From assembly GCA_040768585.1 (NCBI GenBank), contig JAXGMQ010000001.1:1860001-1924000 (forward strand): a stretch of DNA of 64,000 nucleotides. Reading direction: 5' to 3'. Shown here piece by piece: positions 51,923 to 60,367 of the stretch. The translations under genes were made by a program, and so were the position numbers. Positions within the stretch are counted from its first letter, which is position 1; every line of letters begins with the position of its first letter. This DNA comes from JAXGMQ01 sp040768585. Its GTDB lineage: Bacteria > Caldisericota > Caldisericia > JAAYUI01. The notes beneath the pieces were generated by a model that saw nothing but the letters and a program-made list of their open reading frames with translations, was not told the DNA's origin and searched no databases.

Positions 51923-51949
51923 TTAGAATATGAATCATTAGAATATGAA
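51923..51949 (-). promoter_or_regulatory. Direct repeats upstream of the MATE gene, possible operator
   Basis: Two exact copies of TTAGAATATGAA (51923-51934 and 51938-51949), 15-base period, just upstream of the -10-like TATACC (51908-51913). Position suggests regulator binding at the -35 region. Confidence 0.4.
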
Positions 51950-51995
51950 CCATCACTCATGATACAACCCCGGAAAGATAAAAAACCTGGGTTGC

Positions 51996-52493
51996 CTATT
52001 TCGAGATGAGTACTACCTCACCCCCACAGTTTTCGCATTTGGTGATCGGTTTTGCCACAGGATATTCAGCCCCGCAGTATTTACACTTTCTGATTTTGCC
52101 CTTTGCTTTGACTTTATCAAAAACGTATACAACGCCAGAATCTGTCATGTCGGGTCTGGCAGAGCCATCGGATGCAAGTCTGTCGAGTGACTCCAGAGCT
52201 TGAGCTTTCGATATATGAAGACCAGCCACTGCCATGTCTGCTGTGAGTCTGCCGTCTGATCTTGCTGCAAGCCTCATCACGTCGGCATCAATTATGGCAG
52301 GTGTGTTCCGCTTGACAGAGGCAAGGATGCCAGAGCCGCCAACGAGTGCAGCGATTCCAACCCCAAGCATGATTATTCCTGTGAGGAAGGTCGACGATTC
52401 ATTACCTGAACCCATGAGGAAGAGGAGTCCAAGTCCAAGTAACCCAATTCCAATGATAAACAGAAGGACATAGAGAATTTTTCTCAGAAACAT
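51996..52493 (-). CDS. Membrane protein with C-terminal zinc ribbon
   Basis: About 165 aa from the ATG at 52493 (an ATG at 52508 would overlap the previous gene by 13 bp). Two membrane helices at the N-terminus (LYVLLFIIGIGLLGLGLLFL and TGIIMLGVGIAALVGG), a winged-helix-like middle (RLAARSDGRLTADMAVAG), and a C-terminal zinc ribbon CKYCGAEYP..CENCGGEV. Last gene of the operon that contains the radical SAM enzyme. Function unknown. Confidence 0.8.
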   Translation of the reverse strand: MFLRKILYVLLFIIGIGLLGLGLLFLMGSGNESSTFLTGIIMLGVGIAALVGGSGILASVKRNTPAIIDADVMRLAARSDGRLTADMAVAGLHISKAQALESLDRLASDGSARPDMTDSGVVYVFDKVKAKGKIRKCKYCGAEYPVAKPITKCENCGGEVVLISK

Positions 52494-52495
52494 GT

Positions 52496-53653
52496 TTATG
52501 CGCTCCAACTCGATGTTGCGACCTTGATGGCGTGACCAAAGAGGTTGAACATCGCTTTTATGTTTTCCATGCTCAGGTACTGCTCAACGAGTTTTTCAAG
52601 CTCGTTTGCAAGGTGTGTTGGTTCATCGACAAACTTGCTCTCATCCTTGATTTTTGGTGTAAGTTTTTCCCAGATTGAGTTGTAGGAAATAACATCATCA
52701 GGGATATCGAGAACAAGCTTGGGTAGCTGACTGTGCATCCTCTGTTCTCGAAGGAGCGACTCAAAGCTTTTATTGAGTTGACCAAGACCTTTTTCGACTC
52801 CGTTGACAGCGCCAATAAGTGATGCGATACGTCTGATGCCCTTGTTGATTTTTTCAACCTTCTCGCTATGAGCCCTTGCTTGGTCAAGCTGCTTTTGGGT
52901 TTCGGTCGGGAGCCTCAACTCTTTGTTGGAATCGAGCAATCCCAGTACAAAATTTGTCAGTGAAATATCCTCAAAACTATCCTTAATATGCTCTAGTTCG
53001 CATTTTTCCTCTGTTATCTGGCTTTGAAGTTTCTGCCATTTGGACTGGTCGTCGCCCTCTTCCTTCGAGATGTCTCCAAGTCTTGCATGCCACTGTTCTC
53101 TCAGTTCCTCAAGTTGACCTGTGAGCTTGGTGAGTTTTCTCATCTTGCTCTCAAACTCTTTGTTCAGTTCTCTTGCCTTGGATCTATTGAACAGTCCAGC
53201 AAAACCATCGTACCTTGAGAGTTCCCTTTCGACGTCCTTAACATCCTTTAGGGCAACCTCAATCTTTGATTTCAGCTCCTCCTCACGGTCGTTGATCTCT
53301 GGGTTGTCAGAATCTAGCTGTTTACGACGTTTACCAAGCTCCACTTCTAGCAGATCACTTTCTTTTAGCATCGAATCAATACTCTTCTGAAGCTTTTTAG
53401 CTTCAGATTCTAGTTCCTTCTTTTCTTTATCCCAACCGTCCCGAAGCTCTTTTTGGGTGCCCGACTCGACTGATGTGATGTTATCCTTTATCCACTTTGA
53501 TATTTTCGCGACCTCTTTGAGTTTGTTTGATTCGAGTCTTCCGAGTTCAGTTATCCAGGCGTCGTGAATTTCTTGTATCTCGAGTTGAACCTTATCGATG
53601 CTTCGCATCCAGGTTTCAACAACATTTATCGTTCCTGTAATGTCCTTTTTCAT
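52496..53653 (-). CDS. Coiled-coil protein of the radical SAM operon
   Basis: 385 aa from the ATG at 53653, which overlaps the radical SAM stop as ATGA. Residues 15-215 are charged heptad-like coiled coil (for example LESEAKKLQKSIDSMLKES). The C-terminal part is also helical. No signal peptide, membrane segment or known domain. Co-translation with the radical SAM gene suggests a structural or adaptor role in that system, which is inference. Confidence 0.75.
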   Translation of the reverse strand: MKKDITGTINVVETWMRSIDKVQLEIQEIHDAWITELGRLESNKLKEVAKISKWIKDNITSVESGTQKELRDGWDKEKKELESEAKKLQKSIDSMLKESDLLEVELGKRRKQLDSDNPEINDREEELKSKIEVALKDVKDVERELSRYDGFAGLFNRSKARELNKEFESKMRKLTKLTGQLEELREQWHARLGDISKEEGDDQSKWQKLQSQITEEKCELEHIKDSFEDISLTNFVLGLLDSNKELRLPTETQKQLDQARAHSEKVEKINKGIRRIASLIGAVNGVEKGLGQLNKSFESLLREQRMHSQLPKLVLDIPDDVISYNSIWEKLTPKIKDESKFVDEPTHLANELEKLVEQYLSMENIKAMFNLFGHAIKVATSSWSA

Positions 53654-55035
53654 GCCTTTACTCCCTTGACTGGTTTTGACTTGCCAATCATCCTTCTCTT
53701 CATATTCCAAAACAAATCCTGTAGCTTAGTGCTTTTCTTGATCTCACAGAAACTGCCCACGTTGTCCCAATAGAGTGGGCACGCCCCCTGACAGAGTTTG
53801 GCGTGTTCGCAGTCAACACAGACCGGCGGCAGAAACTCCTTCTTTCTGAAATAGAGCGCTTGTCTGTTCCACCACACCTGGTCAAATGACTGTGTCAGAA
53901 GATTGCCGATGCCGTCAGAGAATGATGAACACGGCAACACATCCCCGTTCGGTGCTATTGAGAGCAGTCCATCGCAGGCTGCACATGTGGTGCCGCCGAT
54001 TCCAGCTGCGATTGTGTTGAAGATGCAAAATGGCATCGGGGAATACCAGACCAGTTTTATACCAGCTTTTTCAGCAGCAGCCTTGAGGTCTGGCAAAACC
54101 TTGGCAACCTCTGTGTAGCCGATCTCGTCTGGGTTATCGTATGTGTGACCTGTTCTTATGACCATATTCATCGATTGGTACTCAAGCCCAAGCTCTTCCT
54201 TTGCAAATCTTGGCAGAAGTGTTATCGAGTCGATGTTATCCTTGCAGATTGTCGTGTTGATGTGAGTGTGAATACCCATGGATTTCATCTTTTTGAAACC
54301 GGCGACCGTGTTCTTGTGAGCGCCTTTTATTCCGACAACCTTGTCGTGAATTTCGGAGTCGTGAGATTCAAGTGAAATCTGAGCCGAGTCAAGTCCTGCC
54401 TCGACCAGTCTTTCAGCTAGATCACCCTTACCGAGTAACACACCATTTGAGATGAGATTAACTCTTAGGTCGATTGACTTTGCATATCTGACAAGCTCTG
54501 GTAGGTCTTTTCGGAGTGTGGGTTCTCCACCGGTGAAGGAAACGGTTGGGATTTTTGCGTCATTTCTTATTATGTCGAGGATACGCTTGACCTGTTCTGT
54601 GGTCATCTGTTCTACATCGGACTCACGCTCTGGGGATGAGGCATAGCAGAAAACACAGTTGTTGTTGCAACCATAGGTGAGCGCTATCTCAGACAACACA
54701 GGTAAATCCCTTTTGTGACTGCCAAACGGCATCATCTTGACAGAGTTTGATACAGAGAACGGATGCTTGAGAAGGTCAAGAAGTGTATCCAAAACCTTCC
54801 TTGCATCCTCGTAGACCCTCTCCTCTGGGACACCGAACTCCTTTGAAATCTCCTCTATCGCGACATGCGCCTGCTCAGCTGGCAACTCATACAGCCGTTT
54901 GAGCAGCTTCGTCGCCATTGGATTCAGGTTGTGAACCCTGTTCGGTTTGATGATGAGGATTCCATCCTCGTCTCTTATGAAGATATGTTCGCGAGTGCTC
55001 TCTACTACGCTCTTTATGTACTGCTTTGTGTCCAT
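53650..55035 (-). CDS. Radical SAM/SPASM protein with PqqD-like recognition domain
   Basis: 461 aa. Residues about 15-95 form a PqqD-like RiPP recognition domain (IIKPNRVHNLNPMATKLLKR.., then a three-helix end). The radical SAM core has C123-x3-C127-x2-C130 (CNNNCVFC) for the 4Fe-4S cluster and GGEPTL for SAM. The C-terminal SPASM domain carries further Cys (CAAC, LPCSS, CVDC, CQGAC, and one more). Such enzymes install thioethers or other crosslinks on Cys-rich peptides (AlbA, PqqE, anaerobic sulfatase maturases). The ATG directly abuts the TAG of the gene for the (CHSA)n-tailed protein, its probable substrate. Confidence 0.92.
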   Translation of the reverse strand: MDTKQYIKSVVESTREHIFIRDEDGILIIKPNRVHNLNPMATKLLKRLYELPAEQAHVAIEEISKEFGVPEERVYEDARKVLDTLLDLLKHPFSVSNSVKMMPFGSHKRDLPVLSEIALTYGCNNNCVFCYASSPERESDVEQMTTEQVKRILDIIRNDAKIPTVSFTGGEPTLRKDLPELVRYAKSIDLRVNLISNGVLLGKGDLAERLVEAGLDSAQISLESHDSEIHDKVVGIKGAHKNTVAGFKKMKSMGIHTHINTTICKDNIDSITLLPRFAKEELGLEYQSMNMVIRTGHTYDNPDEIGYTEVAKVLPDLKAAAEKAGIKLVWYSPMPFCIFNTIAAGIGGTTCAACDGLLSIAPNGDVLPCSSFSDGIGNLLTQSFDQVWWNRQALYFRKKEFLPPVCVDCEHAKLCQGACPLYWDNVGSFCEIKKSTKLQDLFWNMKRRMIGKSKPVKGVKA

Positions 55036-57729
55036 CTATATTCCTGACACACAGGCGGAATGACAGGCGGAGTGACAGGCGGAGTGAACACAGGCAGAGT
55101 GGCAAGCAGAGTGACAAGCAGAGTGAACACAGGCTGAGTGGCAAGCGTCATGAACACACGCAGAGTGACATGCGGAGTGGCAAGCGGAATGACAAGCATC
55201 ATAGGAGAGATTCTCAACGTTTGGTGTGCCAATACCCAACGCCTGCTCGATCGCATTGGTTGCTTTTGAGACCGTGGACTGGACGCTGGAGACTACACCC
55301 TCGGTGAAGTCTTGAACTGAATCGACTGCTTTTTCTGCCCAGCCAATGTTTTTTGGGATGTGTGTTTTTGGAATCTTGCTCATGTTTGTTCTGTAGTTGG
55401 AGTGGATGATGAGCCATGGAAGGTTTCTGGCGAAGTAGTCGTCATTTCTGGGGGTTGAGCCTGTGAGAACATTCTTCCAGTGTCTGTCGACCTCATTGTT
55501 GTAGTGCTCTCTCGTCGCCTTCGGGTCTGCATCCCAGACCTTGACAGAAAGCGTTTTTGACACTGAGTCAATGATCTTGGCAACGGCGTCTCTGCCTATT
55601 GTTCCCTCTGGGGACACGTTCTCGACAAGCACTTTCTCGTACGGTTCTGTTGCGAGTTTTGGGTTTGTAAGCTCAAGCTGGAGTGGTTTGTGATTGATGA
55701 TTGTGATAGCGCCTTTTGCGGCAAGTTGGAGAACGATTCCGCTTATAACCTTGTCGTGCTTGCCCAAATACATCGCAGTTTCAATGGCTGTGAGGTCTGG
55801 AACCTTCCCCTCAACGCTGTAGGTCTCAAGCTCAATCTCAGGAGATTCGTACTCTGTTGCGTCTCTGATGAGTTTTCTTCTTCTTCCCCTCCTGGCTCTT
55901 GATGCGAGCCAGTAAATGAGCAGGATAATGACAAGAATTACAACCGCCCAGACTGCCAATCCTTTGTTATCCGACCACCATCTGCCAAAGTGGAATCCCC
56001 TTTTGAATGAACCCTCTGGAAACTCCAAATAAACATCCTCTTTTACGTCGGTGAGTGTGAAGCTGTAGGTGTTGTCAGAGACTCTTGGAGAGACGGACTG
56101 AGAAAGATTTAATTTGGGTGGTTCCACCCCATCGGGGAGTGTGAGACTCACATTTATTTGTTTTGCGCTCTCGAAATTGTCGGATATGAATTTTGTGAGT
56201 GGGACGAGTTGGGTATCATCATAGTTGTCTTCATAGGCTCCAATGAGTGTGTAGCTGTACTCATGAGTTCTTGTCTCATTGTAACCTGTCCAATACCAAT
56301 CGAGCCAGTTGATGTCCGATGACAGTTCGTATGTGCCTTCTGAATGGGAAGAGGAGAGTATGAACTCGTTTGTTTTGTCTCCAAAATACTCAGTAATCTT
56401 GATATCCTGAAGCCACTGGTAGTCTTCCCATGTTGGGAAGTAGAGCATATCTTGCCATGAGCTCTGTTCGCCAGACATGGTGATTTCTCTTTTGACAGAA
56501 ACCTTGGCGGTTCCCCTTTTGTCGAGTTCTATCTGCAAGTCGACATTGCCAGTAAAGATTCCCTCGACAGGCCCAAGCTTGAATTCCTTTGACGAGAGAA
56601 TCACATCGTATTCTGATTTGAGCTTTTGAATGTCGTAATAAACATAGACCAGGAAATCGTCACGCCTATCTCTGGGTACTTGCACGACGTATGCTTTGTA
56701 GTACGAGTCCTCGGTTATTGGCTCAAGCAGATAATCATTGAGCTTGTATGCGTCGATACCGTCTTTTTCAAGCTCCCCTGGGATTATCTCTTCCTGACCC
56801 TTACCAACTCGCTTTGTGATGACAACCTTCTTGGTTGATGTGAGTGTGGGGACATTGACAACTCGTATCACGTTCAGGTCTTCTGTTACAGAAGAGACTG
56901 AAATGCTAAACTCACCTTTTACTTCGTCTTTGTCGGGTGTTTCACCCGATATGTACTTGTCTGGCAGGCCAAATGATGTGATTGCATGGAAACTTGGAGG
57001 AGCGTTTTTCTTGTGGGCAAATATTGAAAGATAGTTTTTTCCGGACAATTCGTCGGGGGTTGAGAAATAAATGAATCTATCGTATTTTTCGTATGTTGGT
57101 TCTCCGCCAATAGTGTCAGAGGAAACCTTGAAGCCGGTTGCATCAACGATTTCATCAGTCACCTCTTCAGGGGTGTCAACCCCATCAGGGAGTGTGATGG
57201 GTAAAACAAACCTCACGACTACATCATCGATTGTCTGTGTGGCTTGTATTGGTGACCAACCAAAATCTCGATATCCTGAAACACTGCTTTTTGCTGTAAT
57301 ATCTGGCAATGTGTATTCCAGGTGCAGTACGTATGTGTCATTCTTTCTTGACGATTTGGAGTAATTGAAGTTGTAGTACCCGTATCCATAATCGGAGTTT
57401 TTTGAGACACTAACTGTTGTGGTGCTTGCTCCTTTTGGGATGTCGAAGTTTTCATCAAGAGGTGTATGGTGGATGATGGCTGTTGGTGTACTGTGTCCTG
57501 ACATGAAGGGGCCAAGCAGAAGTGAGCTTCTTGATTCGGTTTCTTCAATTTGCAAATCGAGTTTTACTTTTGCGCTACCATCGGATTTTAGAACGTAATA
57601 CGCACAGAGCTTCTGGACATTTGGCTTTTGCGCCGCCTGCGCGCCTGAGAAAAACGCTAGAGAAAGGAAAAGAAATGCCAGAGAGGTGGCAAGAGCCACC
57701 CCTCTTCTGATGTTTTTCTTACTTGCCAC
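55036..57729 (-). CDS. DUF2207-like membrane protein with a (CHSA)n Cys-repeat tail, candidate radical SAM substrate
   Basis: About 897 aa if started at the GTG at 57729; an upstream ATG at 57801 is open but overlaps the GcvH-like gene by 83 bp. Signal peptide LATSLAFLFLSLAFFSGAQA, a long extracytoplasmic beta-rich DUF2207-like part, one membrane helix (VWAVVILVIILLIYWLA, near 55910-55965), then a cytoplasmic region. The last 54 residues are a repeat CHSACHSACHSACVHDAC and so on: 12 Cys and 11 His, spaced every 4 or 5 residues, ending CVSGI. The codons of the repeat units differ at silent positions, so the pattern is selected at protein level. The tail sits on the cytoplasmic side, where the adjacent radical SAM enzyme could reach it. 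Confidence 0.88.
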   Translation of the reverse strand: MASKKNIRRGVALATSLAFLFLSLAFFSGAQAAQKPNVQKLCAYYVLKSDGSAKVKLDLQIEETESRSSLLLGPFMSGHSTPTAIIHHTPLDENFDIPKGASTTTVSVSKNSDYGYGYYNFNYSKSSRKNDTYVLHLEYTLPDITAKSSVSGYRDFGWSPIQATQTIDDVVVRFVLPITLPDGVDTPEEVTDEIVDATGFKVSSDTIGGEPTYEKYDRFIYFSTPDELSGKNYLSIFAHKKNAPPSFHAITSFGLPDKYISGETPDKDEVKGEFSISVSSVTEDLNVIRVVNVPTLTSTKKVVITKRVGKGQEEIIPGELEKDGIDAYKLNDYLLEPITEDSYYKAYVVQVPRDRRDDFLVYVYYDIQKLKSEYDVILSSKEFKLGPVEGIFTGNVDLQIELDKRGTAKVSVKREITMSGEQSSWQDMLYFPTWEDYQWLQDIKITEYFGDKTNEFILSSSHSEGTYELSSDINWLDWYWTGYNETRTHEYSYTLIGAYEDNYDDTQLVPLTKFISDNFESAKQINVSLTLPDGVEPPKLNLSQSVSPRVSDNTYSFTLTDVKEDVYLEFPEGSFKRGFHFGRWWSDNKGLAVWAVVILVIILLIYWLASRARRGRRRKLIRDATEYESPEIELETYSVEGKVPDLTAIETAMYLGKHDKVISGIVLQLAAKGAITIINHKPLQLELTNPKLATEPYEKVLVENVSPEGTIGRDAVAKIIDSVSKTLSVKVWDADPKATREHYNNEVDRHWKNVLTGSTPRNDDYFARNLPWLIIHSNYRTNMSKIPKTHIPKNIGWAEKAVDSVQDFTEGVVSSVQSTVSKATNAIEQALGIGTPNVENLSYDACHSACHSACHSACVHDACHSACVHSACHSACHSACVHSACHSACHSACVSGI

Positions 57730-58138
57730 GAGTCTCAATTTCTTTTTCGAGCCATGGGGTAATTGCATCGCCTGTGACGAGTTTTTCAAGGTCTGCCTCA
57801 TTGCTCATCTCAATCTTGAAAAGCCAACCCTTACCGTAAGGATCGTTGTTAATGATGATTGGATCGTCAGTTGCATCCTCGTTCACTTCAACGACTGTGC
57901 CGCTAACTGGGCTGTAAACTTTACCTAGCCACTTGCCTGTCTCGAGTGAGCCGACCTGCTCATCGAACTCGACTTCATCGTCTTCCATGGGGAGTTCAAT
58001 GAAAGAAATTTCACCGGCAAGCTTTGTGCCAAAATCATCAATACCAATTGTGGCGATGTTGCCCTCTTTTTTTACCCAGTAATGCTCTCTGTGGTAGAAC
58101 AAATCATCCGGCAAATTGTAGTCACCTATCTGTGGCAT
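57719..58138 (-). CDS. GcvH-like lipoyl-domain protein, first gene of the radical SAM operon
   Basis: 139 aa with the GcvH fold: WVKKEGNIATIGIDDFG at the start and a lipoyl-lysine loop SLETGKWLGKVYSPVSG. The ETGKW form of the loop differs from the ESVKA loop of the true gcvH at 58666 and resembles GcvH-like proteins linked to other redox systems (for example LbpA in sHdr pathways). Promoter at 58168-58196, ribosome-binding site AAGGAGGAAAAGC before the ATG. The 3' end overlaps the putative GTG start of the Cys-tail gene, so they are coupled. It may carry a lipoyl group for the operon's chemistry; this is inference. Confidence 0.88.
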   Translation of the reverse strand: MPQIGDYNLPDDLFYHREHYWVKKEGNIATIGIDDFGTKLAGEISFIELPMEDDEVEFDEQVGSLETGKWLGKVYSPVSGTVVEVNEDATDDPIIINNDPYGKGWLFKIEMSNEADLEKLVTGDAITPWLEKEIETRGK

Positions 58139-58167
58139 GCTTTTCCTCCTTAATGGTATGCCCGGTT

Positions 58168-58196
58168 ATTCTACACTTTGTCATTGTGGTGGTCAA
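58168..58196 (-). promoter_or_regulatory. Promoter of the GcvH-like/radical SAM operon
   Basis: Minus strand TTGACC (58191-58196), 17-base spacer, TAGAAT (58168-58173), 29 bases before the ATG. One of the leadered promoters, with a strong ribosome-binding site. Confidence 0.65.
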
Positions 58197-58225
58197 CATT
58201 CCAAATAGGGAGTTCTATCAAGTCG

Positions 58226-58654
58226 ATGATAGTAATTGCTGATATTGAAATATCCTTGACTGCTGCAACGTCCCTGGATAGAATCCCGGTTGTGAAAAAC
58301 ATAACAGAATACGTGGAAATTGGGGACTGCTGGGTAGCGATGGAGAATGATGAGGTTATCATTGGACTCCTTCCTACAGTCGCCGAAGATGTTGGTGAAA
58401 TCACATTTGTTGACCAAATACCAATGGGAAAGGTTCTCTCCAAGGACGGAGTCATTGGAATACTCGAAACATCAAAAAAGGGCGATTGGCCCCTTAAGTC
58501 ACCTTTGACCTGTCAGGTCACAAATTTCAACGTCAAGTTGAATCGGAAACCAAATCTTGTCAAAGACTCCCCGTTTGAAGATGGGTGGATAGTAAGGTGC
58601 AGGATATCTGGATTTAACTCTCTCTCAGAACTGGGCGAGATAAAGAAACTATAA
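58226..58654 (+). CDS. Divergent GcvH-like protein
   Basis: About 142 aa from the ATG at 58226. The centre reads CWVAMENDEVIIGLLPTVAE, VGEITFVDQIPMGKVL and ILETSKKGDWPLKSPLTC, recognisably GcvH with a Lys at the lipoylation position but a poorly conserved surrounding loop. The N-terminus is short and unusual. It precedes gcvH by 11 bases, so it belongs to the glycine cleavage operon. It could be a second H protein or a degenerate paralogue with another role. Confidence 0.75.
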   Translation: MIVIADIEISLTAATSLDRIPVVKNITEYVEIGDCWVAMENDEVIIGLLPTVAEDVGEITFVDQIPMGKVLSKDGVIGILETSKKGDWPLKSPLTCQVTNFNVKLNRKPNLVKDSPFEDGWIVRCRISGFNSLSELGEIKKL

Positions 58655-58665
58655 GGAGAATGCAC

Positions 58666-59031
58666 ATGCTTTATTATACGAAGACAGATGAGTACGTAAA
58701 AATCGATGGTGATGTGGCAACGATTGGAATCACTAACTACGCTCAAGAGCAACTCGGGGATATTATCTTCATCGACTCAGTGTCAGTGGGCAAAAATCTT
58801 GAAAAAGGTGGAGTTTTGACAGCAATTGAATCGGTCAAGGCTGCAACTGATGTTTACTCCCCAATCACAGGTGAGGTAGTTGAATTCAACGACACACTCT
58901 CCGCTCAACCCGGTCTCGTTAACCAGTCAGCCCAGCAAGATGGCTGGATTGTTAAAGTAAAAGTTTCAAATAAATCAGAGCTTGATGAACTCCTAACAGA
59001 AGAAGACTATTCAAAAATCCACGCTGAGTGA
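58666..59031 (+). CDS. gcvH: Glycine cleavage system H protein
   Basis: 121 aa from the ATG at 58666 (AAGGAGA ribosome-binding site; an earlier ATG at 58660 is less well placed). Canonical lipoylation loop AIESVKAATDVYSPITGEV with the lipoyl Lys in ESVKA. Carries the aminomethyl group between P and T proteins. Seven bases before gcvPA. No glycine riboswitch is recognisable in the short upstream gap. Confidence 0.96.
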   Translation: MLYYTKTDEYVKIDGDVATIGITNYAQEQLGDIIFIDSVSVGKNLEKGGVLTAIESVKAATDVYSPITGEVVEFNDTLSAQPGLVNQSAQQDGWIVKVKVSNKSELDELLTEEDYSKIHAE

Positions 59032-59038
59032 GGTTTAG

Positions 59039-60367
59039 ATGCACTATCTACCTTTAACCCCCGAAGAGATTCGGGCGATGCTTGGTGCAATTGGAGTAGG
59101 CTCTGTTGAGGAACTTTTCAATTGCATCCCAGAGAATCTGAGGTTAACGCAGAAACTCGACATGCCAGAGGCGATGTCGGAGCTTGAACTCAGAAGACAC
59201 ATTGTCAGTCTTGCGTCTAAGAATTACGATCCTGACACCACAGACTGTTTCGCTGGTGGAGCCGCATTCAACCACTATATCCCATCTGCTGTTGATCACC
59301 TATCGAGCCTCCCAGAACTCCTCACAGCCTATACCCCATATCAGCCAGAGCTTTCCCAGGGAACACTCACTGCAATCTTCGAGTGGCAAACATGTCTCTC
59401 GAATCTGACTGGTTTACCGGTTGCCAATGCATCACTCTACGATGGTGCAACTGCTGTTTGTGAAGCAGCCAGGATGTGCTGCACCCACACGAGAAAAAAC
59501 AAGGTTGTGGTATCTGGACTCATCAATCCATCATATTTGAAAACACTTGAAACCTTCGCAAAGTTCATCGGTTTTGAGGTAGTTGTCGTGAAAGCCGATG
59601 GCGATAGAACAGACAAGCAAGCGCTAGTCGAAGCATCAGCCGATGCCGCTTGTGTTATTGTTCAGAGTCCGAACGTTCTTGGCACGATTGAAGATGTGGA
59701 GTCTCTCTCAAAAGCAACAGAGGGAATAACCTTTGTTCAAGTGGTTGCGGAGGCTGCAAGTCTTGGACTTCTCAAACGACCAGGCGATATGGGCGCAAAA
59801 ATATGCTGTGGTGAAGCCCAGTCGTTTGGAATCCCGATGGGATTTGGTGGCCCTCACCTTGGATTCATCTCAGCAACAGTTGATTTCATGAGAAAACTTC
59901 CAGGCAGAATAGTTGGTGAGAGCGTTGACAGACACGGCAACAGAGCGCTTACCCTTACCCTACGCCCAAGGGAACAGGACATCAGGCGCGAGAAAGCCAC
60001 ATCCAACATCTGCACAAACAACGGCAATTGCATGCTTAGGGCCATCATCTACCTCTCCCTACTTGGTAAAAAAGGGCTGAGAGATGTTGCCAAGCAAAGC
60101 TATAACAAAGCTCATTACCTCGCAGACAAGCTTAAAAATGCTGGACTCAAGCTTGTGAACACAAATCCATTCTTCAATGAGTTTGTGATTGAGCTTCCCA
60201 ACAAACCAGCTGATTTTGCAGAAAAGATGGTAGGGAAAGGTTTTGTTGTCTCACCAACCACTGTTGACTCAGTTGGCAGCCATCACCTTGTCGTTGCTGT
60301 CACTGAGATGAATTCAAAGGAGTCAATGGACGGTTTTGTGGTAGCACTTTCCGAGGTGACAAGATGA
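59039..60367 (+). CDS. gcvPA: Glycine dehydrogenase (decarboxylating) subunit 1
   Basis: 442 aa, the N-terminal half of P protein in its two-subunit form. Starts MHYLPLTPEEIRAMLGAIG; FAGGAAFNHYIPSAVDHL and ALTLTLRPREQDIRREKATSNICTN are family marks (the strings are split here only for length). No PLP lysine is expected in this subunit. Overlaps gcvPB by 4 bp (ATGA). gcvT and the L protein are not in this window. Confidence 0.96.
   Translation: MHYLPLTPEEIRAMLGAIGVGSVEELFNCIPENLRLTQKLDMPEAMSELELRRHIVSLASKNYDPDTTDCFAGGAAFNHYIPSAVDHLSSLPELLTAYTPYQPELSQGTLTAIFEWQTCLSNLTGLPVANASLYDGATAVCEAARMCCTHTRKNKVVVSGLINPSYLKTLETFAKFIGFEVVVVKADGDRTDKQALVEASADAACVIVQSPNVLGTIEDVESLSKATEGITFVQVVAEAASLGLLKRPGDMGAKICCGEAQSFGIPMGFGGPHLGFISATVDFMRKLPGRIVGESVDRHGNRALTLTLRPREQDIRREKATSNICTNNGNCMLRAIIYLSLLGKKGLRDVAKQSYNKAHYLADKLKNAGLKLVNTNPFFNEFVIELPNKPADFAEKMVGKGFVVSPTTVDSVGSHHLVVAVTEMNSKESMDGFVVALSEVTR

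Noticed and set aside
55036..55202. CRISPR-like array in the 12/15-base repeats
   Set aside because: The DNA periodicity follows codons of the CHSA repeat, lies inside a long ORF, and has no spacers.
58139..58225. Glycine riboswitch upstream of the gcv genes
   Set aside because: The gap is under 90 bases and is occupied by the divergent promoter, with no tandem aptamer-like structure.
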